Shown here one piece after another: positions 1 through 5,309 of a stretch of DNA of 10,361 nt. Under the pieces are notes generated by a model. The model had not been told where the DNA came from, searched no databases, and saw only the letters and a program-made list of their open reading frames with translations. The stretch is from positions 1 to 10,361 of the forward strand of contig JAZUPV010000093.1 in NCBI GenBank assembly GCA_045605365.1, written 5' to 3'. A program made the translations under genes and the position numbers. Position 1 is the stretch's first letter, and each line of letters opens with the position of its first letter. This DNA is from CAKVLS01 sp045605365. GTDB taxonomy: Bacteria; Bacillota; Clostridia; Christensenellales; UBA1242.

Positions 1-11
1 ACAATCTTTTA

Positions 12-25
12 TTGATACTTATCAA
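12..25. repeat. short inverted repeat TTGAT/ATCAA
   Basis: A small dyad (ATTGATACTTATCAA region) lies at the left edge, beyond the terminator of the neighbouring minus-strand gene. It has no U-tract of note and may be chance in AT-rich DNA. Nothing else is visible in positions 1-38. Confidence 0.2.
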
Positions 26-38
26 AAGGTTGAGTAAT

Positions 39-70
39 AAAAAAACACTTGAATATTAAAGTCTTTTTTT
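39..70 (-). terminator. intrinsic terminator of the 81-722 gene, probably bidirectional
   Basis: Seven A (39-45), then ACTT (47-50), an 8-base loop and AAGT (59-62), then a T run from 64. The A and T runs extend the stem on either side of one C-C mismatch (46/63). On the minus strand the hairpin lies 11 bases past the stop codon and ends in a run of seven U. The symmetry means it could also stop a convergent plus-strand transcript from outside the window. Confidence 0.7.
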
Positions 71-80
71 TGTTTAGTTA

Positions 81-722
81 TTATTCTTCTTCATCTTCTT
101 CTTCGCCGATATGATATAGACGTTTGATTTTGCGGTCATATTGTCTAACGTGCACTTTAGCGTTCATAAGACGATAGCTGCGTAGTTGTTGTTTTTTCAA
201 AGGTGGTATATCAAAGATAAATATCTCTGAACCGTCCCACAAAAACACCCAACCGATAATGTCTATAAGTGTATCTAACATATCATTAGGCAACACGTCC
301 CACAAAAGTATTTTGCCTACCAAAATCAACACACCAATAATACACAATATAGTACCAAGCCATATCTGAGTTTTTAGATTTTTTTCTACGACGATAGCTT
401 GTTCTGCATTGTGACGTTTTACTGTTTGTCTGATGCGCTTCTTTTCTTCGTTTGTGGTAGACTCTTCTGTATAGATATCTAGACATATATTATCTTGCAT
501 AGGTATACTGCCTTCGCACATATCGATATAGTCTATGATGTCTGGGTTCATAAGGTCATAAGATTTGTAAGAATATGGATGGAAAAAGTCATCAGTTGCT
601 TGTAGCCCGATAGAGATTATCGCATCGCCGTCTTTGTTGTAGTCTAGCTCAAGAGCTTCTTTCATAGTGTGGCTTTTGCGCAATTTCTTTAAGATGCTTC
701 TTCTACTTGCTTTCTTTTTCAT
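81..722 (-). CDS. conserved-type hypothetical membrane protein, two TM helices, acidic C-terminus
   Basis: 213 residues, function not recognised. The first 20 residues are very basic (KKK, RR, KK, RK). Residues about 25-118 are a soluble, charged region. Two hydrophobic stretches at about 119-141 and 148-171 read as a helical hairpin, with a GWVFLWDGSEIF segment in the second. A basic segment follows (172-202, many K/R), then an acidic tail EEEDEEE. The predicted layout is both ends in the cytoplasm with a short external loop. It resembles small uncharacterised membrane proteins of Bacillota from memory, but I cannot name a family. It is a single-gene unit with its own consensus promoter and terminator. 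The start is chosen because TAATAA closes the frame just upstream; the ribosome-binding site is oddly far (20 bases). The gene is surely coding; its role is unknown. Confidence 0.8.
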   Translation of the reverse strand: MKKKASRRSILKKLRKSHTMKEALELDYNKDGDAIISIGLQATDDFFHPYSYKSYDLMNPDIIDYIDMCEGSIPMQDNICLDIYTEESTTNEEKKRIRQTVKRHNAEQAIVVEKNLKTQIWLGTILCIIGVLILVGKILLWDVLPNDMLDTLIDIIGWVFLWDGSEIFIFDIPPLKKQQLRSYRLMNAKVHVRQYDRKIKRLYHIGEEEDEEE

Positions 723-740
723 AAAAAATTTTTATTAAAA

Positions 741-749
741 AACTCCTTT
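741..749 (-). promoter_or_regulatory. Shine-Dalgarno AAAGGAG, 20 bases from the start codon
   Basis: On the minus strand AAAAGGAG is followed by about 20 AT-only bases before ATG (722-720). The usual gap is 5-9. In-frame TAA TAA within the gap excludes an upstream in-frame start, and no ATG, GTG or TTG sits at normal spacing. The site lies almost at the predicted 5' end of the mRNA (about 753). Confidence 0.55.
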
Positions 750-759
750 TAACACTTAA

Positions 760-788
760 ATTATACCTAGTAAAAAATTTTTTGTCAA
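760..788 (-). promoter_or_regulatory. consensus sigma-A promoter of the 81-722 gene
   Basis: The minus strand carries TTGACA (788-783), a 17-base spacer, then TATAAT (765-760), matching the consensus at all twelve positions. The transcript start would be near 753, giving a leader of about 30 bases. This predicts strong, constitutive-type expression unless a regulator binds. Confidence 0.85.
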
Positions 789-838
789 ACCGCAAAACTC
801 AAACCTAAGTTTTTTATTTTCTTTAAGTTATATATTAT

Positions 839-870
839 AAAAAAACAGCACCAAAATTAAGTGCTGCTTG
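839..870 (-). terminator. intrinsic terminator of pgi
   Basis: On the minus strand AAG-CAGCAC, a 9-base loop, then GTGCTG-TTTTTTT: a 6-bp GC-containing core (846-851 with 861-866) extended by a G-U and two A-U pairs into the U-tract. It begins only a few bases past the pgi stop codon, so pgi is very probably not cotranscribed with the next minus-strand gene. Confidence 0.85.
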
Positions 871-874
871 ATTG

Positions 875-2098
875 TTATTTTAGTTTAGATTGGATTAGGC
901 TATGAATATTAACTTTTAGTTCTTCTACAGCTGGTTGCAAGAATGGGTTAAGCTTCATCAAGATGCCAAGATAGCAGATAGTCATTTGCATAAAGGTCAA
1001 TACCGCACCGATGCTTTCTTCGTCGACTTTTTCTACATTCATAACAAAAGCACTACGTTTGTGAGTGGTCAATGTTTGTAGAGTTGCTTGACATTCAGCA
1101 TTGATAACTTGACTTAGGTAGTCGCAGTTGCTGTCGATGATTTCTTTGTTTTCTAGTCTAATATCTTGAGGGAATTTGTTTAGTCTAACTAGCATTGTGT
1201 ATCTGTATTTGTTGCCTTCTAAAACTTCTTCAAAAAAGCTATGTTGACAGTTTGCACCAACCATAACTACGGTTGTTGGACATTTGTCGATTTTGCCCAA
1301 ACTTTCTGCAAGTGTTTGAGAATAGTAATAATAGATATCTGTCAAACTGTTGGTATAAGGCAAGATTGCCATTTCGCCTTTGCCTTTTTTCAAAAAGCTA
1401 TGTTGCAAGATAGCATATCTATATGCATCGTTGTCAAGTGGGTCTTTTTTAACAGAAGCCAAAACTTTGTTAGCGCCTTTCAAAATCTTTTTGATATCAA
1501 AACCAGCCACAGCCGCAGGTAACAAACCTACCGCACTAAGACCACTAAAACGACCTACGATATCTTTTGGCATACCAACTACTCTTACTTTGTATTTGGT
1601 AGCAAATCTAAATAGTGGATTGTCGCTTTCGGTAGTAGTAACTACTACTTGACGTTTTACAGCGGCTTTTGTTTTTAGTTTATCGATAACTATTTGCAAT
1701 ACAGACAAAACTTCTACAGTGTTGCCACTTTTTGAAACAAAGTTAAAAGCAGTCTTTTTTAGGTCAACTGATGCAAGGGTATCTGCTACTAGTGTTGGGT
1801 CAACGTTGTCTAACACGATAACATTAAGACCTTTTGTTTTTATAGAGTTAAGTATACCTTGTGTTGCTAGTGAAGAACCACCAATACCGACTACGATTAA
1901 GTTTTCAAAATTTTGTTTGATGTATTCTGCACAGTCAAGAATATTGTCTACTGAAGTTTGGTCAATGTTTGCAAACAAAGAATGTTGGTTGTTAGCAAAA
2001 TAACTCTCCATAGTTGTTTTAATCAATTCTTGGTTATACTTCTTTTCAAACTTTTGATTATACAAACCATTAAAATCAATGTTAATAATACTTTTCAT
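875..2098 (-). CDS. pgi: glucose-6-phosphate isomerase (phosphoglucose isomerase)
   Basis: 407 residues, cytoplasmic enzyme interconverting glucose 6-phosphate and fructose 6-phosphate in glycolysis and gluconeogenesis. Two sugar-phosphate isomerase (SIS-type) domains are visible: VGIGGSS at 70-76 and SKSGNT at 122-127 (phosphate binding), GRFS at 182-185 followed by LSAVGLLPAA, ESLGK at 265-269 (catalytic Glu265), QHS at 285-287 (catalytic His286), and a C-terminal NPFLQPAVE (384-392) ending in Lys395, the expected ring-opening lysine region. Length fits the short bacterial form (about 400-450). Two family signatures are altered: GGRFS reads VGRFS, and FDQPGVE reads FLQPAVE. The core catalytic residues remain, so activity is likely. 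The start has AAGGGA seven bases upstream. It forms a single-gene unit with its own promoter and terminator; a 21-bp dyad upstream may regulate it. Confidence 0.95.
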   Translation of the reverse strand: MKSIINIDFNGLYNQKFEKKYNQELIKTTMESYFANNQHSLFANIDQTSVDNILDCAEYIKQNFENLIVVGIGGSSLATQGILNSIKTKGLNVIVLDNVDPTLVADTLASVDLKKTAFNFVSKSGNTVEVLSVLQIVIDKLKTKAAVKRQVVVTTTESDNPLFRFATKYKVRVVGMPKDIVGRFSGLSAVGLLPAAVAGFDIKKILKGANKVLASVKKDPLDNDAYRYAILQHSFLKKGKGEMAILPYTNSLTDIYYYYSQTLAESLGKIDKCPTTVVMVGANCQHSFFEEVLEGNKYRYTMLVRLNKFPQDIRLENKEIIDSNCDYLSQVINAECQATLQTLTTHKRSAFVMNVEKVDEESIGAVLTFMQMTICYLGILMKLNPFLQPAVEELKVNIHSLIQSKLK

Positions 2099-2130
2099 AT
2101 TTAATCCCTTTTAATTATATTCGTATAAAA

Positions 2131-2159
2131 ATTATATGCCTTTTGATAAAAAAAGTGAA
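2131..2159 (-). promoter_or_regulatory. pgi promoter
   Basis: The minus strand reads TTCACT (2159-2154), 17 bases, then TATAAT (2136-2131). The -10 is perfect and the -35 matches TTGACA at four of six positions. This gives a leader of about 25-30 bases with a Shine-Dalgarno AAGGGA before ATG at 2098. Confidence 0.7.
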
Positions 2160-2183
2160 ACATTTTGACAGATATTTTTTAAT

Positions 2184-2204
2184 AAATATTTGTTACAAAT
2201 ATTT
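2184..2204. promoter_or_regulatory. perfect 21-bp inverted repeat, candidate operator upstream of pgi
   Basis: Arms AAATATTTGT (2184-2193) and ACAAATATTT (2195-2204) are exact reverse complements around one central base. The dyad centre lies about 40 bp upstream of the pgi -35 box, between the terminator of the DUF805 gene and the promoter. There is no adjacent U-tract, so a terminator is unlikely. This is a plausible protein-binding site for an activator or repressor; the regulator is not identifiable from this window. Confidence 0.5.
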
Positions 2205-2254
2205 TAGGTAGCATTAACTTATTTTTTTGTTTTAAATTTCTGGTTGTGCGTTAT

Positions 2255-2284
2255 AAAAAAATCCTTGCCAAAAAAAGCAAGGAT
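2255..2284 (-). terminator. intrinsic terminator of the DUF805 gene
   Basis: ATCCTTGC (2261-2268) and GCAAGGAT (2277-2284) form a perfect 8-bp stem with an 8-base loop. On the minus strand it is followed by a run of seven U (A run 2255-2261). It sits five bases past the stop codon at 2290-2292. Confidence 0.9.
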
Positions 2285-2289
2285 AAATA

Positions 2290-2760
2290 TTAGTCGTGCA
2301 AATCAGGTCTATTTCTATAATGGTCTTTTGGCAAAGCGCACATAATAAGTATGGCTATCGCACCACCACCCGGCAACAACCCTAAAAACAAATATTGCAA
2401 CGGATAGCCCACATCATTAAACCTACGCATAATAAGTGTAAACATTGGCACAAGCATCGCCAAAGAATACGGACCTACCAACCACCAATGAAAAGATAAT
2501 AGACAGCATACTATTATATTGATAATATATGCCGCACAAAATTCAAACACACTTGAAGTAGATTTGTAGTCGACATACTTGGTCCAAAAAGTTATATATG
2601 ACATAAAAACCTTTTTGAAAAAGTTGTCTTTTTTGACAGGTTTTGATTGATTGTCATCTATCTCAAAAACTTCTGTATTGGTGCTATCAATTGACCTTTG
2701 ACAATGTGGACAAGCGTTGCTGCCTTTGGCTACACGTTTGTTGCAATAGGGACACTTCAT
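2290..2760 (-). CDS. zinc-ribbon plus DUF805 family membrane protein
   Basis: 156 residues. The N-terminus is a short zinc ribbon with two CxxC pairs (Cys3, Cys6, Cys17, Cys20: CPYC and CPHC). A polar linker (21-50) follows, then a DUF805-like domain: an amphipathic entry FWTKYVDYKSTSSVFEF (58-74) where the family usually has a GRaxRxEFW motif, hydrophobic helices at about 74-92, 95-112 and 122-142, and the RRFNDVGY motif at 112-119, the counterpart of the family's RRLHDxG. The biochemical role of DUF805 proteins is not established; zinc-ribbon fusions are common in Bacillota. The start is firm: AAAGGAG lies seven bases before ATG. It has its own promoter and terminator. Its entry motif is degenerate compared with the family. 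Family call fairly sure, function unknown. Confidence 0.8.
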   Translation of the reverse strand: MKCPYCNKRVAKGSNACPHCQRSIDSTNTEVFEIDDNQSKPVKKDNFFKKVFMSYITFWTKYVDYKSTSSVFEFCAAYIINIIVCCLLSFHWWLVGPYSLAMLVPMFTLIMRRFNDVGYPLQYLFLGLLPGGGAIAILIMCALPKDHYRNRPDLHD

Positions 2761-2773
2761 AGATTAACTCCTT

Positions 2774-2802
2774 TTTGTAAAATTAACTTTGTAAAAATTA
2801 AC
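2774..2802 (-). repeat. tandem 14/15-base repeat in the leader of the DUF805 gene
   Basis: TTTGTAAAATTAAC (2774-2787) is followed directly by TTTGTAAAAATTAAC (2788-2802), differing by one inserted A. It lies in the untranslated leader just upstream of the Shine-Dalgarno. It may be replication slippage in AT-rich DNA or a duplicated binding site. Confidence 0.6.
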
Positions 2803-2882
2803 TTTTTAGTAAAACCTTTTTTGTAGTTTTATAAAAAAATCATTATTATTGTTTATATGTTTATTATACATTTAACACCTTT

Positions 2883-2910
2883 ATTATAACACTAAATTAT
2901 ACTATTTCAA
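2883..2910 (-). promoter_or_regulatory. promoter of the DUF805 gene
   Basis: The minus strand reads TTGAAA (2910-2905), a 16-base spacer, then TATAAT (2888-2883). This predicts an unusually long leader of about 115 bases before ATG at 2760, containing the tandem repeat above. Other TATAAT-like strings occur nearby, so the exact start is uncertain. Confidence 0.55.
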
Positions 2911-2938
2911 TCAATTTTGTATATATTTTTAACATATT

Positions 2939-3004
2939 TATCGCCCCGACTGTGTGTTCGGGGTTAATTTTTTGTTATTTTTACACCCCTAAAATAGGGC
3001 GATA
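2939..3004 (+). other. nested hairpins with competing pairings
   Basis: Three stems share bases. CCCCGA (2944-2949) pairs with TCGGGG (2958-2963); TATCGCCC (2939-2946) pairs perfectly with GGGCGATA (2997-3004); CCCTA (2987-2991) pairs with TAGGG (2995-2999). The first stem is followed by a T-rich tract (2968-2982) and looks like a plus-strand intrinsic terminator, while the second would prevent it. This antiterminator-like geometry resembles an attenuator, but no plus-strand gene or clear promoter precedes it. It may instead be a folded DNA element or part of an RNA gene. Confidence 0.45.
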
Positions 3005-3026
3005 GACAATATCTTTTTAAAAAACC

Positions 3027-3055
3027 ATTTGGTCGAAGCCAAATTTTTGACCAAA
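3027..3055. repeat. inverted repeat with two alternative partners
   Basis: ATTTGG (3027-3032) can pair with CCAAAT (3039-3044; loop TCGAAG) followed by five T, or TTTGGTC (3028-3034) can pair with GACCAAA (3049-3055). On the minus strand the first form is followed by GG then six T. It could be a weak bidirectional terminator or one arm of the larger palindromic cluster. Confidence 0.4.
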
Positions 3056-3056
3056 A

Positions 3057-3120
3057 TCGAGTTTTGTAAAAAGTCTAGACTTATATCTTGTCACAAAAAG
3101 ACAAAGTCACAAAAACTCGA
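3057..3120. repeat. compound inverted repeat (cruciform or RNA-like), three nested dyads
   Basis: Outer arms TCGAGTTTTGT (3057-3067) and ACAAAAACTCGA (3109-3120) are complementary over 11 bp with one bulged A. Inside are the perfect palindrome AAGTCTAGACTT (3071-3082) and the hairpin TTGTC/GACAA (3088-3092 with 3100-3104). This ordered symmetry is more than expected from base composition. It sits about 250 bases upstream of a RAYT-like gene; active RAYT proteins act on imperfect palindromes (REP elements), so a target or remnant is possible. Confidence 0.45.
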
Positions 3121-3146
3121 ACAAAGGGTCGCATTTTTGTCACAAA
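3090..3146 (+). repeat. three direct copies of GTCACAAA
   Basis: Copies start at 3090, 3106 and 3139, giving spacings of 16 and 33 bases. The first two overlap the compound inverted repeat. They might be binding sites of a DNA-binding protein, but the motif is short and A-rich. Confidence 0.35.
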
Positions 3147-3218
3147 CAAAATTTTTAACAATCCACACTTAGGTCAACAAGTAATAGTACAAGCTTGGCA
3201 TTGCATAAATATAAAAAT

Positions 3219-3244
3219 AAGTGTTGCAAAAGGGACACTTTTTT
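3219..3244 (+). terminator. intrinsic terminator just upstream of the operon promoter
   Basis: AAGTGT (3219-3224), a 10-base loop, ACACTT (3235-3240) and six T (3239-3244). A run of five A at 3213-3217 means it could also act on the minus strand. It ends 11 bases before the -35 box of the operon, so it would insulate the operon from upstream transcription. No protein-coding gene lies upstream on this strand, which implies either read-through control or a noncoding transcript. Confidence 0.55.
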
Positions 3245-3255
3245 GTTAAAAACTA

Positions 3256-3284
3256 TTGACTTAAAACCCTTATGTATATATAAT
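3256..3284 (+). promoter_or_regulatory. promoter of the three-gene plus-strand operon
   Basis: TTGACT (3256-3261), a 17-base spacer, then TATAAT (3279-3284): eleven of twelve consensus positions. Transcription would start near 3291, leaving an 80-base leader before ATG at 3372. Confidence 0.85.
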
Positions 3285-3300
3285 ATATTTTGTAAATTAT

Positions 3301-3339
3301 TATAATCATATTATATGGGTTTTTTGCCCTTTGGTTATA
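3301..3339 (+). promoter_or_regulatory. possible leader stem-loop of the operon mRNA
   Basis: TATAATCA (3301-3308) can pair with TGGTTATA (3332-3339) over 8 bp including one G-U, enclosing GGG/CCC. It lies within the predicted leader, between transcript start and Shine-Dalgarno. The pairing is AT-rich and weak, so this could be chance. Confidence 0.25.
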
Positions 3340-3359
3340 GTAACAACAAAATCAATTAA
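3315..3359 (+). CDS. possible 14-codon leader ORF
   Basis: ATG at 3315 opens a frame encoding MGFLPFGYSNNKIN. Its TAA stop (3357-3359) touches the Shine-Dalgarno AAAGGA (3358-3363) of the next gene, a layout that allows translational coupling. There is no good ribosome-binding site before it and no residue bias like an attenuator peptide, so it is most likely coincidental. Confidence 0.12.
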   Translation: MGFLPFGYSNNKIN

Positions 3360-3371
3360 AGGATAATTATT

Positions 3372-4124
3372 ATGTCTAGAAAAGCTAGAAAGATTAGTTT
3401 AATAGATAGCTACACCATTAGCTTTAGCAGTGCAGAAAATGTTCAGTTTGACAAACACGACATAGAACAATTTTTGGACACTGTTGATACTTTCAAAGAA
3501 GACAGCTCTTACAAAGTTATTGCTTACAACCTAAACGCAACCAACTTTTATCTAGCTGTTGCAGATATGACTATCAGTATTGAGTCTTGGTTAAGAAAAG
3601 TATCTGTGAGCTTTGCTAAAAAGTTTAACGCTCGTCACTCTAGACGTGGCATAGTTTTTTGCGGTAGAGCAACTACAGTACCTGCAAAAGATTATAACCA
3701 AGTCGACGAGATGATATGCAAAGTACACAATATGTCTCGCCTTGTAAAAACTACCTTTACTAGCGAAGTAGGATATTTTAAAAATAAACACATTGACCAC
3801 GAGTATGTTTTGGGCAGATTTGAAACAGAACAAAACTTTAGAGCGTTCTGCAAAAAGTACAACAACTCAAAAGAAAATGTTTTTCAACGTAAACTTAGCG
3901 ACGAAGAACTTGGCGCGTATATCAAAGAATCTTTTAGTATGACCGCTACAGAAATGCACTCTATGCCAAAAGGCGTTGTAGAAACAATCATCGGCCAAAT
4001 CGTCAGCATCACAAAAGCTTCTGCAAGACAGATTAGTAGAGTAACTAGTTTGCCATTGAGATTTTTGTGGGGACTACTAAAAAATAACGAAAAAGACAAG
4101 GTAGACGACAATGAAAAAAGATAA
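3372..4124 (+). CDS. RAYT/IS200-like (Y1) transposase-derived protein, catalytic residues lost
   Basis: 250 residues. The order of features follows REP-associated Y1 transposases: a YxxS start region near residue 14 (family YHVxSRGN); AYNLNATNFYLAV at 51-63 aligning without gaps to the family AYCLMPNHxHLLV; FNARHSRRGIVFCGR at 85-99 (family FNRRHxRxGHLFQGR); MICKVHNMSRLV at 114-125 (family YIHLNPVRAGLV); and a C-terminal RQISRVTSLP at 219-228 matching the family's helix-turn-helix. On this alignment the HUH metal-binding histidines are Asn58 and Tyr60, and the nucleophilic tyrosine is Met114, so strand cleavage is not expected, while DNA binding may persist. Length is normal for the family and the frame is intact, which argues against a decaying pseudogene. 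It is the first gene of the operon, with AAAGGA eight bases before ATG, and overlaps the next gene by 14 bases. Family call by eye; role as a regulator or structural DNA-binding protein is inference. Confidence 0.7.
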   Translation: MSRKARKISLIDSYTISFSSAENVQFDKHDIEQFLDTVDTFKEDSSYKVIAYNLNATNFYLAVADMTISIESWLRKVSVSFAKKFNARHSRRGIVFCGRATTVPAKDYNQVDEMICKVHNMSRLVKTTFTSEVGYFKNKHIDHEYVLGRFETEQNFRAFCKKYNNSKENVFQRKLSDEELGAYIKESFSMTATEMHSMPKGVVETIIGQIVSITKASARQISRVTSLPLRFLWGLLKNNEKDKVDDNEKR

Positions 4125-5292
4125 ACAATCAACAGACGTCCAACCTACTAATAAAACCAAAGACAGCAAAACAAAAACTACCACAGCAAAACAAAAGCCT
4201 GTCTCAAAAGAACCTAAGCAAAAACCAACCAAACAAATAGACTCAACACCAAAAACAAAAGAACCTAAAAAACAAAAAGTAAAAGAAAAAGAGAAAAAAG
4301 AAAGACAACCACTTACAAAACGTTCTTTAGCTTCTTTATGTGTGTTATTGGTTTTAGGTATAGCCACTGGTTCTGTAGTGGGTGTATGGTTTAAAAAGAA
4401 TTTGCTAGGCACTAGCTTGCCACCACCAGACTATGCTTCTATGTCAGAAGCAGAACTAAGAGATGATGCTTATGATATAGCAGTAACTCAAGGATATACA
4501 AGCAAAGTACCTTTTAAAGAAAAGAACTCTATAATAAACGCATTTATTGCTGCAGAGTACAACCTTGGCAATTTTGCTACAAGTTATTATACTTATGCTA
4601 ACGGCATAGTAGACACTATCGCCCAACAAGAGATATATACAGAAAAAATGTACGACGGCACAACTTATTATGGGTCATCTATAAGTGCTGGTATCATCAG
4701 CGTTGGAGAACTTGCACTGTATAACAAGTCTACCCCAGACCAAGTAACAGTTATTGTTGGTGAAAAGATTTCTAAAAAATCAACCGGCAATAAAATTAAT
4801 TGTTCTTTAGACAATTGTGGATACAATGGTCAATCAAAATACATCTACAATGTTTCTTACCCAAAAGCAAAAGCAAAAACTCAAACACTAGACGAGTACA
4901 AGGCTATTATGGGTATAGGTCCTGATACAATCATACCTTATATCGTATCATCAAAGACAGTTATCAACGACCCAAGCCAAACTTTCAAAAAGGTCACAGA
5001 CAAAGACGGCGCTGTATGTTATAACTTTCAACTAGTGCTTGACCCACAAACCAGCGTAAAAAACTACGTTAACCAAATGAGCCATATGAGCGGACTAAAC
5101 GACCTACCAGCTTTTACAAGTGTAGTTGTCAACGTATCATTGACAATGGTTGACGGTAGAATACATTTCAAAACAATCGACATAGACGAACATTACAGTA
5201 TCAAATACGGTATATTAACCCCACAATGTAATGGTAGAACACATCAAGAGTTTATTATCAACAAACCAGTTACCCTACCAGAAGTTGTTTAG
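4111..5292 (+). CDS. single-pass membrane protein with basic low-complexity tail and extracytoplasmic domain
   Basis: 393 residues, no characterised family recognised. Residues 1-70 are a Lys/Thr/Pro/Gln-rich disordered tail (about 24 K/R against 9 D/E). One transmembrane helix follows at about 71-93; the positive-inside rule puts the tail in the cytoplasm and residues 94-393 outside. The outer part starts with a short PPP linker, then a mixed region with four cysteines (231, 236, 303, 373) that could form disulfides, and ends in alternating polar and hydrophobic strands (about 301-385) including NQMSHMSGLNDLPAFTSV, suggesting a beta-sheet domain. Similar tails can bind nucleic acid or membrane, but that is not shown here. 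ATG is preceded by ACAAGG at nine bases and overlaps the RAYT-like gene, indicating translational coupling. The next gene begins 17 bases after its TAG stop. Surely coding; function unknown. Confidence 0.85.
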   Translation: MKKDKQSTDVQPTNKTKDSKTKTTTAKQKPVSKEPKQKPTKQIDSTPKTKEPKKQKVKEKEKKERQPLTKRSLASLCVLLVLGIATGSVVGVWFKKNLLGTSLPPPDYASMSEAELRDDAYDIAVTQGYTSKVPFKEKNSIINAFIAAEYNLGNFATSYYTYANGIVDTIAQQEIYTEKMYDGTTYYGSSISAGIISVGELALYNKSTPDQVTVIVGEKISKKSTGNKINCSLDNCGYNGQSKYIYNVSYPKAKAKTQTLDEYKAIMGIGPDTIIPYIVSSKTVINDPSQTFKKVTDKDGAVCYNFQLVLDPQTSVKNYVNQMSHMSGLNDLPAFTSVVVNVSLTMVDGRIHFKTIDIDEHYSIKYGILTPQCNGRTHQEFIINKPVTLPEVV

Positions 5293-5309
5293 GATAAGGA
5301 TATTTTTAA

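Noticed and set aside
286..486. Second minus-strand frame of 66 codons
   Set aside because: It lies in another frame wholly inside the 81-722 gene, which has a consensus promoter and sensible membrane topology.
1241..2003. Plus-strand open frames inside pgi (1241-1522, 1380-1652, 1719-2003)
   Set aside because: They lie antisense to a clearly recognised pgi gene, overlap each other and show no protein family features.
3031..3040. GGTCGAAGCC, reminiscent of a tRNA T-arm
   Set aside because: No acceptor, D or anticodon arms can be placed around it, and the canonical GGTTCGAATCC is not present.
2939..3146. CRISPR array or integron attC site
   Set aside because: The repeats are too short and irregular for CRISPR, there are no cas or integrase genes, and the palindromes do not share attC core sites.
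3372..4124. An active IS200/IS605 or REP-mobilising element
   Set aside because: The catalytic HUH and tyrosine positions appear lost, there is no TnpB, and the gene is cotranscribed with two non-mobile genes; flanking element ends could not be defined.
3591..4412. Minus-strand open frames at 3591-3833, 3884-4132 and 4077-4412
   Set aside because: They are antisense to the RAYT-like gene and the Lys-rich tail; the hydrophobic residues of the last come from reading poly-Lys codons backwards.
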